Positions 8,805 through 16,074 of a stretch of 28,195 nucleotides of DNA are shown in pieces. Each line of letters starts with the position of its first letter. Within the stretch, counting starts at the first letter, position 1. This DNA is from Hyphomonas sp. (lineage in GTDB: Bacteria; Pseudomonadota; Alphaproteobacteria; Caulobacterales; Hyphomonadaceae). The notes beneath the pieces were generated by a model, which saw only the letters and a program-made list of their open reading frames with translations, made no database searches and was not told where the DNA came from. A program made the position numbers and the translations under genes. The DNA is taken from NCBI GenBank assembly GCA_003486945.1, contig DNFL01000394.1, forward strand, positions 1 through 28,195, read 5' to 3'.

Positions 8805-8897
8805 ATGACAGAAGAAGATGGAGCGAAGATGCTGGCAGAAACAATCCAGAGGCTGCCAGCATTCTTCTGCGCTCCGGACGACTCAGAAGCGCGTTAG
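8805..8897 (+). CDS. Possible 30-residue small ORF
   Basis: ATG at 8805 preceded by GTGAGGACG, a plausible ribosome site, and reading 30 codons to TAG at 8895 (begins MTEEDGAKMLAETIQRLPAF). It is acidic and could be helical. It coincides with the 8821-8874 hairpin, so the sequence may be conserved for RNA structure rather than protein. No family recognised; included only as a possibility. Confidence 0.2.
   Translation: MTEEDGAKMLAETIQRLPAFFCAPDDSEAR
8821..8874 (+). terminator. Long hairpin downstream of diiron gene (terminator-like, no T-run)
   Basis: Perfect 10-base arms ATGCTGGCAG (8829-8838) and CTGCCAGCAT (8853-8862) enclose a 14-base loop. After a small bulge the stem can extend with GAGCG (8821) and CGCTC (8870-8874). 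It lies about 70 bases after the diiron gene stop and points at the end of the leftward nar operon. There is no T-run on the + side, so it is an imperfect intrinsic terminator, or a stabilising 3' structure shared by the two converging transcripts. Confidence 0.4.
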
Positions 8898-8956
8898 AAC
8901 GGCCTAGCGCAGCTGCAGCGATTGGCAATCAGGGGCCTGATCTGGGATGCACACGA

Positions 8957-9532
8957 TCAATCTTGCAGCCTTGCAATATCCGCCGGCGAATTGATGTTCT
9001 CGAACACGTCCACCGGGCAATCCGCCCACCTTACTTCCACGGAGTCGCAAGCTTCAAGCGCACCAGAAAGACTGCGTCGTCCCGCCTCTGCGTAAGCCGC
9101 TACCCGCGACAATAATTCGACCGGCCAGACAGCGCATGTGGGATGCCGGCGCCCCTTGGAAGACGCAACAACAGGTCTTGCAGTGCCAACCGCTATAGGC
9201 AGCAATTTTGACAAGAGGTCTGCAGGCAGGAAGGGTGCATCACACGGCAAGGTCAGCACATAGTCGACACCTTCTGCCCGCGCCCATTCCAGAGCAGACA
9301 ATAGTCCAGAAAGCGGTCCTTCAATTTCAGGCCAATCAAGAATCTGCGCAAAGTTAGAATTCGTGACTTGCCCTGGTTCACGTACACAAATAGCGGCCGG
9401 AACTCTCCAAGCCGATACAAGATCAAGCGCGGGATCGATCAATCTTCGACCTCGGAACTGCCGTTCCGGCTTACTGCCGCCCATACGCCTGCCCTGCCCC
9501 CCCGCCAGGATTGCAACGCCAACTCTAGCCAT
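8957..9532 (-). CDS. mobA: Molybdenum cofactor guanylyltransferase
   Basis: Transfers GMP from GTP to molybdopterin-Mo, producing the (bis-)MGD cofactor that NarG needs. 191 residues, the usual MobA size. Nucleotide-binding loop ILAGGQGRRMGGSK (8-21), Asp98 in LPCDAPFLPADLL (metal/GTP site), and the late FENINSPAD motif are all in place. The frame runs upstream to 9670, but ATG 9532 is chosen because the family starts right before the loop and because it overlaps the carbonic anhydrase stop by 8 bases. It is the last gene of the nar operon, coupling cofactor maturation to nitrate reductase synthesis. The familiar (L)AGGxSxRMGxDK motif is slightly changed (Gln-Gly for xS, Ser for Asp before Lys). 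Confidence 0.92.
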   Translation of the reverse strand: MARVGVAILAGGQGRRMGGSKPERQFRGRRLIDPALDLVSAWRVPAAICVREPGQVTNSNFAQILDWPEIEGPLSGLLSALEWARAEGVDYVLTLPCDAPFLPADLLSKLLPIAVGTARPVVASSKGRRHPTCAVWPVELLSRVAAYAEAGRRSLSGALEACDSVEVRWADCPVDVFENINSPADIARLQD

Positions 9533-10163
9533 CTGGAAACCACGCTCTGGAAGACAGTTCATCAACATCCCTCGGGCGTTCAACTGTGAGATCCAGATCC
9601 CGCAGGAGCCCATCTCGTATGGAATAGATCCAGCCGTGCACCTCGATCTTTTGGCCGCGCCGCCAAGCATCCGTCACAAATGGATTGCGACCGAGATATT
9701 CGACTTGAGCCCTGACATTGTGCTCACAAGCGACATTCACTCTGGTATCAAAATCCGCGATGTCCTTCAGGTGATTTTCGTGCTTGTGAGCAAGATCGGA
9801 AACGGGCTGTAGCCAATGATCGATCAGTCCCCGGCGCTCTGAGTCGAGTGCAGCCCGCACACCGCCGCATCCATAGTGCCCACAAACAATGATGTGGCGC
9901 ACTTTCAGAACCTCAATGGAAAACTGGAGGACGGAAAGAAAGTTCAAATCGCGAGGTGGAGCAAGGTTAGCAATATTGCGATGTACAAAAAGCTCACCGG
10001 GGTCCAGCCCGACAATCTCATTTGCTGGAACACGGCTGTCGCTGCAGCCAATCCATAGGTATTCGGGCGCCTGCTGCGCAGACAGGCGCCTGAAGAATCC
10101 CGGGTCCGCCCGAACCCGCGCACTTGCCCAATTCAAGTTATTCTCGAGCAATGTCCGGGTCAT
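9525..10163 (-). CDS. Beta-class carbonic anhydrase
   Basis: Zinc enzyme interconverting CO2 and bicarbonate; 212 residues, typical for the bacterial beta class. Zinc ligands and the catalytic dyad are Cys40, Asp42 and Arg44 in WIGCSDSRVP, and His96 and Cys99 in CGHYGCGG. RNIAN (62-66) follows as usual. No signal peptide is seen, so it is cytoplasmic. The start overlaps the hemerythrin-like gene by 4 bases (ATGA) and the end overlaps mobA by 8 bases, so it is firmly embedded in the nar operon. Its role there is unclear: bicarbonate/pH balance during proton-consuming nitrate respiration is one idea, and inference only. Confidence 0.95.
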   Translation of the reverse strand: MTRTLLENNLNWASARVRADPGFFRRLSAQQAPEYLWIGCSDSRVPANEIVGLDPGELFVHRNIANLAPPRDLNFLSVLQFSIEVLKVRHIIVCGHYGCGGVRAALDSERRGLIDHWLQPVSDLAHKHENHLKDIADFDTRVNVACEHNVRAQVEYLGRNPFVTDAWRRGQKIEVHGWIYSIRDGLLRDLDLTVERPRDVDELSSRAWFPDG

Positions 10164-10720
10164 GACGTGCCCGCGAACGGATCATTGAGTCCGCGGCGCG
10201 CGGCAAGTCTGCGGCCAAGACTGCGCAGGTCTTCTGAGTTCAGTCGATGCCGGGCAATCGGCAGAACAACTGCATTCTCCAATGCTATGTGCCGTTTCTG
10301 CTGCAAGCAAAATGGTTCGATGATTGACGGAGCATCATTGTAGCAAGCCAATCCCCTCCCCTCCGCCAGCGCAGCTGCCACGAGCAATTTGACCGCAGCC
10401 GCTTCATTCATGTCATTCGCATGCTCGGCCGACAGCATACCGAGCACTTTCTCGATCTGGTCATCGGGTTCGCAGCGGCGGCGAAGCAGCGGAAAGAGAT
10501 CGTCTTCCTCGTCAATCACATGCAATGGAAGGTCCGTGTCGAGAAAATTGAAGATCTCACGCAGACTTTGTTCATCGCAGGTCACTGATCTTACGGCTTC
10601 AAGGAGCCGGGCACACACATCGCGGTGTCGGTAATGCTCTGCAAAAAACCAGATCAACGGCTCCATCAAAAGGTCGAGCGGTATCGGTTCGATCGGCTTA
10701 AATACCCTTGCGTTACCCAT
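10160..10720 (-). CDS. Hemerythrin (HHE) domain protein
   Basis: 186-residue helical protein with the hemerythrin-like metal set: H29 (FFAEHYRHRD), H67/E71 (LPLHVIDEED), H100 (SAEHAND) and H144/E148 (QKRHIALENAVVLP). Such proteins bind a non-heme diiron centre that senses or scavenges O2 or NO, or repairs iron centres (compare the RIC/YtfE family, although no N-terminal ScdA domain is present). ATG at 10720 has an AAAGGAA ribosome site, begins 16 bases after the parvulin stop, and its end overlaps the carbonic anhydrase start by 4 bases. Its place in a nar operon suggests handling of nitric oxide or oxygen near the Fe-S-rich nitrate reductase; this is inference. Confidence 0.88.
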   Translation of the reverse strand: MGNARVFKPIEPIPLDLLMEPLIWFFAEHYRHRDVCARLLEAVRSVTCDEQSLREIFNFLDTDLPLHVIDEEDDLFPLLRRRCEPDDQIEKVLGMLSAEHANDMNEAAAVKLLVAAALAEGRGLACYNDAPSIIEPFCLQQKRHIALENAVVLPIARHRLNSEDLRSLGRRLAARRGLNDPFAGTS

Positions 10721-10736
10721 GACCAGTTTCCTTTCT

Positions 10737-11870
10737 TCAGGCGGTCACTTGCTTTCCACTTCTCATTTTGATGAGCGTATGTGTGACCTGCTGCGGCGGC
10801 AGCTGCCGCGCTACGATCAGCTCGAGACTGTCGGTAAGCGGATCTTGACTATCGCGTAACCGCGAGATCAGCTGCGTCCAGGCTTCGTCATCAGCCTGAG
10901 ACAGATATGTTCCGATAATTCCGGAAAGATAATCGCTGGGCATCCGGCCTTCCCGGGCTGCCGCCTGATCTAGGCGCGCCCGAGTCGCTTTACTCAAAAC
11001 TTCATATGCCACCTTGGCATCCGAGAGCGCATTGCCGAGCAGCCCATCTACCCGGGCTACAACTCCGTGACCATTCTCGAGCTGTCCATTTTCCGAGAGG
11101 CAAAGGCCTGGCTTCGCTACCGATTTCGCTAGCAGCGCCTCCACATACCGCGCTGCAGATCTGGTCCAGCTTCTGGCCTCGAGCTGCATCGCAATGTGCG
11201 GGCGTACATAGTCCAAAGGAAGGCGCACGCCATTCGTACGATGGTCAAGGCGGAGAATGTGCCATCCGTGCTCGCTGGGCACAGGCTTTGATCCTATGGA
11301 CTGCGTTTCCATGGCTATAAGTGCGGTCCAGATCACGGGCAGGACATCCCCAGGGCGTAGCTGACCAAGACTGCCGCCTTCTGATGCAGACGGACAGGCT
11401 GACTGGGTGGCCGCCATTCTGGTAAAACCGGACGGATTCGCCTGAAGCTCAGCAATCAGCATTTCTGCTTTTCTACGCGCAGCTTCAAGAGCCTCTGGAC
11501 TTTCGTCTGCTGGCGCAATCAGTATGTGCGAGGCCTCCAGGAGTGGCGGCGACATGAAGCCATCTGGATTGCCATCATATACGGCCCAAATTTCCGCATC
11601 CGAGGCCGGTTCAACCTCGACCTCTTCATTGAGAACCGCCCGGATAAGCGCCTCATCCAGCGTTTCTTCCTGACCTTGCGAATTGCGTTCGGGTATCACT
11701 CGGAGATCAAGTTCGCGGGCGCGTGCCAGAAGAACCGCTTTCGTCGCTAGGGCCCTGCCGGCCAGGGTGCGTGCCTGTGAAAGCGTGGCGGCACGATGAT
11801 GCTGAAGCTCCGTAGCCAGAAGGCATTCGGGGATCTCGACACCGTGGAAAACAGCTGACAGTTCCATCAT
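10737..11870 (-). CDS. PpiC/parvulin-type peptidyl-prolyl isomerase of the nar operon
   Basis: 377 residues. N-terminal helical region about 1-105 resembles the NifM/SurA-type chaperone arm; the parvulin domain spans about 113-212, with ASHILIAP at its start, GGSLGQLRPGDVLP in the middle and HGWHILRLDH at its end. A C-terminal segment (about 268-377) matches nothing I recognise. There is no signal peptide, so unlike SurA it works in the cytoplasm, in the manner of NifM. Parvulins of this kind are known next to narGHJI in some proteobacteria and presumably help fold a nitrate reductase subunit. Start ATG (11870) overlaps the narI stop as ATGA with a GGAGG site; a second ATG follows directly. 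Confidence 0.85.
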   Translation of the reverse strand: MMELSAVFHGVEIPECLLATELQHHRAATLSQARTLAGRALATKAVLLARARELDLRVIPERNSQGQEETLDEALIRAVLNEEVEVEPASDAEIWAVYDGNPDGFMSPPLLEASHILIAPADESPEALEAARRKAEMLIAELQANPSGFTRMAATQSACPSASEGGSLGQLRPGDVLPVIWTALIAMETQSIGSKPVPSEHGWHILRLDHRTNGVRLPLDYVRPHIAMQLEARSWTRSAARYVEALLAKSVAKPGLCLSENGQLENGHGVVARVDGLLGNALSDAKVAYEVLSKATRARLDQAAAREGRMPSDYLSGIIGTYLSQADDEAWTQLISRLRDSQDPLTDSLELIVARQLPPQQVTHTLIKMRSGKQVTA

Positions 11871-12637
11871 GACGACCTCCGGGCTGAAACAGCGGCAGCG
11901 TTTTTGTTGTCAGCGCGGATGTCGCGGCGCGTGCGCACCAATTGCCAGCCCCGACGGCCCATATACCAGACAGGTGCCGACAACATGTGAACAAGACGGG
12001 TGAACGGAAAGACCAGGAATATCGTCAGTCCAAGGATCAGGTGCGCCTTGAATATCCAGTGCACGTCCGAGACATAGTTGGCGGCGCCGGGCTTGAAAGT
12101 GAAGATGCCCTGGGCCCAGGACATGAACTTTACCATCTCCGATCCATCGAGATGCTGCGCAGACAAAGGAATCGTCGACAAACCAAGTGCCAGTTGAGCC
12201 GTCAGAAGCGCAAGGATCGCTGTGTCCCCAAAGCTCGAGGTCGCGCGGATGCGGGGGTCGAACAAGCGCCTATGTAACAGGATGAGAGCGCCTAGGATGG
12301 CGACCGCGCCAGCGACACCGCCAGCGACAATGGCGAGCACCTGTTTGGCGCCATGACTGATACCCAGCGCATCAAAAATCTGAATAGGTGTCAGAAGACC
12401 GACGAAGTGCCCTCCAAAGATTACCAGCACACCGGTATGGAACAGCACTGAGCCGAACATCAGCTGCTTGCGCCGGAGGAGCTGTGACGATCCAGAACGC
12501 CAAGTATAGGGTTCTCTATCAAATCGGAGCACAGATCCGATCGCAAGAACTGCGAGAGCAATGTAGGGATAGTAGCCAAACATGGCCTGATCGAACCAGC
12601 CTGCGGCCGCGAGATTGACTGTGTGTTCCTGAGCCAT
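11867..12637 (-). CDS. narI: Respiratory nitrate reductase gamma subunit (cytochrome b)
   Basis: Membrane subunit oxidising quinol and passing electrons through two b hemes to NarH. 256 residues with about five transmembrane helices. Heme-ligand histidines fit E. coli spacing: H67 and H77 (10 apart, LFHTGVLVIFGGHFVG) and H199 and H217 (18 apart, FKAHLILG...RLVHML). The extended N terminus and the charged C-terminal tail are unremarkable. ATG 12637 has a perfect AGGAGG site. It is separated from narJ by the porin gene, whereas in the classical operon narI follows narJ directly. The 3' end overlaps the parvulin gene by 4 bases. Confidence 0.97.
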   Translation of the reverse strand: MAQEHTVNLAAAGWFDQAMFGYYPYIALAVLAIGSVLRFDREPYTWRSGSSQLLRRKQLMFGSVLFHTGVLVIFGGHFVGLLTPIQIFDALGISHGAKQVLAIVAGGVAGAVAILGALILLHRRLFDPRIRATSSFGDTAILALLTAQLALGLSTIPLSAQHLDGSEMVKFMSWAQGIFTFKPGAANYVSDVHWIFKAHLILGLTIFLVFPFTRLVHMLSAPVWYMGRRGWQLVRTRRDIRADNKNAAAVSARRSS

Positions 12638-12661
12638 GTCTGGCCTCCTCTTTGAGTGTGG

Positions 12662-13861
12662 CTACAAGCGCGTTTCAAGCGCCAGCCAGAATTTGGTCCT
12701 GTCAGCGGGCCCCGTGTCAGCCCCGCTGAAAACCGCGCCTTTCGCCTCAAGCGTCAGCCAGTCATTCAGGGGCATACGGAACACCGCGTCGAACTCTGAC
12801 CCGTAGGACTGACGGCCGTTGTCGCTGTCGAAGTCGTGAAAGAACACTGCCCAGCTGGCAGGCTTGGCGCCGTTAATCAGGTTGATCCCGCCTTGTTTCA
12901 GTCCGACGCTGAGATCACGAACACCCGACTGGGGCGTGTTCAGGAAGACGTCTGCCCACCCCTGAAAGGCGTGCAAAGTCGCCAAAGGCGTCGCAAAGCC
13001 GGCTCCGCCTGAACCTTCCAGGATCTCGGCGCTACCGATGAATGTCAGAGCGCCGAGCGCAAAGCTTGCGCCATAGGAATGGTAGCCGAGATCCTGCGCG
13101 GGCCCTTTTCCGTTGTATTGGCTTTGCTGCGCCAGTCGCGCGTTGAGACCAAGCGTTCCTGCCCCAAACTTCCAGGTATCCGACCAGGCTAAAGCCAGCG
13201 TCTGACCTGATGCCGATGCAGACTCGTCAAAATCCAGAAACAGACCGGTCGCGATAAGGCTTCCAGCGGAGGTTTCGATCCCGACACGCACAATATGGGA
13301 GTCGCTCTCAAATTCACCCACCGGGCTACTATCGCCAAAAATGCGATGAACCTTGTCGATGAAGACGTAGTCTGCCGATACATTCTCCAGCGCCGAAACT
13401 CCAATGCGCAGGGCATCAAAAGTTTGCTCATTCTGACGGAAGCCAACATTCCCAACAAATCGGGCATCGTCGAAGATCAACCGCTGTCGCCCCAGAGTCG
13501 CGTTAGCTTTTTCCCCTTTCCACCCAATTTGCAGGCGGTTGAGTTCCAGTGCTTCCGGGTCGGCTATCACGGCCTTTCCAGGAACGTTGTCGACCGTATC
13601 AGAGAAATCACCGGCGAGATGACCAACTGCTTCGCCTTCAACAAGCGCGCTCCATCCGTCATTGAGCTTTGCCTCCACGCCGAACCGGCCTGCCAGTGTT
13701 AGTGCCGTCGTTTGGTCAAGGCCGTCCTGACTGACCTGCTCAGCGCGCAGCCTCAGATCAAGAAGCGGTTTCAGGTCTACTTCGCTGGCCTGCGGCCAAG
13801 CTGGAAGGACAATCGCAAATGCAACAAGTCCGCTGAAGCAGATGAGCTTTGTATTCGTCAT
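12662..13861 (-). CDS. Outer-membrane porin, alginate-export (AlgE-like) family, inside nar operon
   Basis: 399 residues with a Sec signal peptide (hydrophobic 5-20, likely cleavage after about residue 25, ...PAWPQA). The mature protein is an alternating-pattern beta-barrel, rich in Gly, Asp and aromatic residues: FGVEAKLNDGWSALVEGEA, NRLQIGWKG, TLGRQRLIFDDARFVGNVGF and the end FWLALETRL. The RQRLIFDDARFVGN region is the hallmark of the alginate-export-domain porin family, which includes many barrels unrelated to alginate. The ATG overlaps the narJ stop (ATGA) and the end lies 24 bases before narI, so it is translated as part of the nar operon. No alginate genes are near. It is probably a diffusion channel for nitrate or nitrite (inference). 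Confidence 0.85.
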   Translation of the reverse strand: MTNTKLICFSGLVAFAIVLPAWPQASEVDLKPLLDLRLRAEQVSQDGLDQTTALTLAGRFGVEAKLNDGWSALVEGEAVGHLAGDFSDTVDNVPGKAVIADPEALELNRLQIGWKGEKANATLGRQRLIFDDARFVGNVGFRQNEQTFDALRIGVSALENVSADYVFIDKVHRIFGDSSPVGEFESDSHIVRVGIETSAGSLIATGLFLDFDESASASGQTLALAWSDTWKFGAGTLGLNARLAQQSQYNGKGPAQDLGYHSYGASFALGALTFIGSAEILEGSGGAGFATPLATLHAFQGWADVFLNTPQSGVRDLSVGLKQGGINLINGAKPASWAVFFHDFDSDNGRQSYGSEFDAVFRMPLNDWLTLEAKGAVFSGADTGPADRTKFWLALETRL

Positions 13862-14541
13862 AGCCGCGTGCCCTGCATCGTGTTGAGCATGGCCTGTGCT
13901 TTCGGACAGCCGTCACTCGCAGTTTCAGGGCCAAAGGTAACGGCTTCTTCCTCCCAGGCCTTGTCGATGGCGTCGAGGTCGTTGGGGTCATCATCTTCTA
14001 CTGAGAGAAGATCGGCGACCGCCAATCGATCTGCGGGACGGTCGGAGATCGCGAGAAGCGCGCCGAAGACCGCGCGATACAGGCTCTTCCGCTTCTTCAA
14101 ACGTTCTTCGATTGCCGCAAGTACGTGCGCTGCTTCGCCGATCAACGAAGCTGCTTCTGTATCCGGCAGGATAGACAGAAACTCGAGAAATACCGGCAGG
14201 TAATCCGGCAGGTCGCTGACATCCATCTCAAGACCGTGCGCGCGATAGAGTTCGACCAGCCCGACCATCGCCGGGCCCCGTTCGCGGCTCTCTCCATGCA
14301 CGTGTTCGTAAAGATGGAGAGAAACGCTCCGTGTCCGGTCGAACAGATCGACATAGGCAGCCTGAACATCATAGAGCTCACCGCCTTCGATATACCCGGC
14401 AAGCTTACCGAGAGCATTTACGAGACGCTCAGGTACAAGCCCCTCGCCGCGGGCGACGTCGACACAAAGCTTCGCCTCGGCCTGGAGTTGCGCCTCCGGA
14501 TAGGACAGAAGACGCGAAAGCGCACGATAAGTCATGGCCAT
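13858..14541 (-). CDS. narJ: Nitrate reductase molybdenum-cofactor assembly chaperone
   Basis: TorD/NarJ-family chaperone, 227 residues, all-helical. It binds apo-NarG so that the Mo-bisMGD and FS0 cluster are inserted before membrane attachment. Recognisable pieces: YRALSRLLSYPEAQL at the N terminus, YVDLFDRTRSVSLHLYEHVH followed by GESRERGPAMV, and LPDYLPVFLEFLS, which are the classic NarJ core. ATG 14541 (MAM...) lies 3 bases after narH's stop; a second ATG two codons on is possible. The stop overlaps the start of the porin gene by 4 bases. Confidence 0.95.
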   Translation of the reverse strand: MAMTYRALSRLLSYPEAQLQAEAKLCVDVARGEGLVPERLVNALGKLAGYIEGGELYDVQAAYVDLFDRTRSVSLHLYEHVHGESRERGPAMVGLVELYRAHGLEMDVSDLPDYLPVFLEFLSILPDTEAASLIGEAAHVLAAIEERLKKRKSLYRAVFGALLAISDRPADRLAVADLLSVEDDDPNDLDAIDKAWEEEAVTFGPETASDGCPKAQAMLNTMQGTRL

Positions 14542-14544
14542 TGT

Positions 14545-16074
14545 TTACATCTCCATGGGTGTTTTGGTTTTGGCGCGCGGACGATTGTCCTTGCCGAACA
14601 GGCCTAGCTCCGTTCGCCCGCCTGAGCAGTCATTGCCGAATGTGAAGCCGCAACCACCACGAAGGTCGTAGGCGTCCTCGCTGGTTTCACGGTGGGTTGT
14701 CGGTATCACGAACCGGTCTTCATAATTGGCAATCGCCATGTAGCGGTACATCTCGTCGATCTGGCGGGCGGTCAGTCCGACGCGTTCGGCGGTCGGATGA
14801 TCGATTACGCCCTCTACGGTCTTGGCGCGCATGTACTTGCGCATCGCCATCATCCGTTCGAGTGCTAAAACGATGGGTTCTTCCTTGCCGGCAGTCAGAA
14901 GGTTGGCGAGGTAACGCACCGGAATCCGCATTGAAGCGACATTCGGCATTTCTGCATCCGTCTCCAGGGCTCCGGCCGCGACAGCCGACTGGATGGGCGA
15001 AAGTGGTGGAACGTACCAGACCATGGGCAGGGTCCGGTATTCCGGGTGAAGCGGAAAGGCGACTTTCCACTCCATCGCCATCTTGTAGACCGGGCTGGCC
15101 TGCGCAGCCCGTATCCACGCTTCCGGCACGCCATCAGCGCGCGCCTGTTCGATGACCTTTGGGTCATTTGGGTCCAGGAATACGTCGAGCTGCGCCTGGT
15201 AGAGATCCTGCTCATCCGGAGTGCTGGCTGCAGCTTCAATCCTGTCGGCGTCATAGAGCAGGACGCCGAGGTACCGAATGCGGCCCACACAAGTTTCAGA
15301 GCAGACTGTCGGCTGGCCGACTTCCATACGTGGATAGCAAAAGGTACATTTCTCCGACTTCCCACTCTCCCAGTTGTAATAAACTTTCTTGTACGGACAG
15401 GCGGATACACACATCCGCCAGCCGCGGCACTTGTCTTGGTCGATGAGGACGATCCCATCTTCTTCGCGTTTGTAGATTGCGCCGGACGGACAGGCCGCGA
15501 CGCATGTCGGATTGAGACAATGCTCGCACAGACGCGGCAGGTACATCATGAAAGTCTCTTCAAAGGCGCCATAGATCGCCTTCTCGACACCTTCGAAATT
15601 ATAGTCCTGACTGCGTTTGTCGAACTCACCGCCGAGGATCTCCTCCCAGTTCGGTCCCCATTCGATCTTTTCCATCCGCTCGCCCGTGATTTTTGAACGC
15701 GGCCGCGCTGTGGGGAACGCCTTCATTTCCGGGGCGGTCTGGAGATGGGCATAGTCAAAATCGAACGGCTCATAATAATCGTCGATCTCGGGCAGGTCTG
15801 GGTTGGCGAAGATCTTCGCCAGGATTCGCCACTTGGCGCCCATCTTTGGCTCGATACGGCCGTTTTTCTTTCGCCGCCAACCGCCGTTCCAGCGCTTCTG
15901 GTTTTCCCAGTCCTTTGGAAAGCCGATGCCTGGCTTGGTCTCGACATTGTTGAACCAGGCGTATTCAACGCCTTCTCTGCTGGTCCATACATTCTTGCAG
16001 GTCACTGAGCAGGTGTGGCACCCGATACATTTATCGAGGTTGAGAACCATACCGATTTGTGCACGGATTTTCAT
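14545..16074 (-). CDS. narH: Respiratory nitrate reductase beta subunit
   Basis: Electron-transfer subunit with four iron-sulfur clusters between NarI and NarG. 509 residues from ATG 16074, which overlaps the narG stop (ATGA); the reading frame is open further upstream inside narG, but those residues are not NarH. Cysteine sets: C16/C19/C22/C26 (CIGCHTCSVTC), C183/C186/C191/C195, C216/W219/C222/C226 (CRGWRMCVSAC) and C243/C246/C258/C262. The Trp in place of a Cys in the third set marks the [3Fe-4S] cluster typical of NarH. All match E. coli numbering within one residue. C terminus is of normal length. Confidence 0.98.
   Translation of the reverse strand: MKIRAQIGMVLNLDKCIGCHTCSVTCKNVWTSREGVEYAWFNNVETKPGIGFPKDWENQKRWNGGWRRKKNGRIEPKMGAKWRILAKIFANPDLPEIDDYYEPFDFDYAHLQTAPEMKAFPTARPRSKITGERMEKIEWGPNWEEILGGEFDKRSQDYNFEGVEKAIYGAFEETFMMYLPRLCEHCLNPTCVAACPSGAIYKREEDGIVLIDQDKCRGWRMCVSACPYKKVYYNWESGKSEKCTFCYPRMEVGQPTVCSETCVGRIRYLGVLLYDADRIEAAASTPDEQDLYQAQLDVFLDPNDPKVIEQARADGVPEAWIRAAQASPVYKMAMEWKVAFPLHPEYRTLPMVWYVPPLSPIQSAVAAGALETDAEMPNVASMRIPVRYLANLLTAGKEEPIVLALERMMAMRKYMRAKTVEGVIDHPTAERVGLTARQIDEMYRYMAIANYEDRFVIPTTHRETSEDAYDLRGGCGFTFGNDCSGGRTELGLFGKDNRPRAKTKTPMEM

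Noticed and set aside
8762..9115. 117-codon + strand open frame after the diiron gene
   Set aside because: It runs over the hairpin and antisense into mobA, with Arg/Ser-rich shadow-like composition and no family signal.
9421..9450. TTGATCGATC-like sequence resembling an Fnr box within mobA
   Set aside because: The second half-site does not match and it lies inside a gene with no downstream promoter need.
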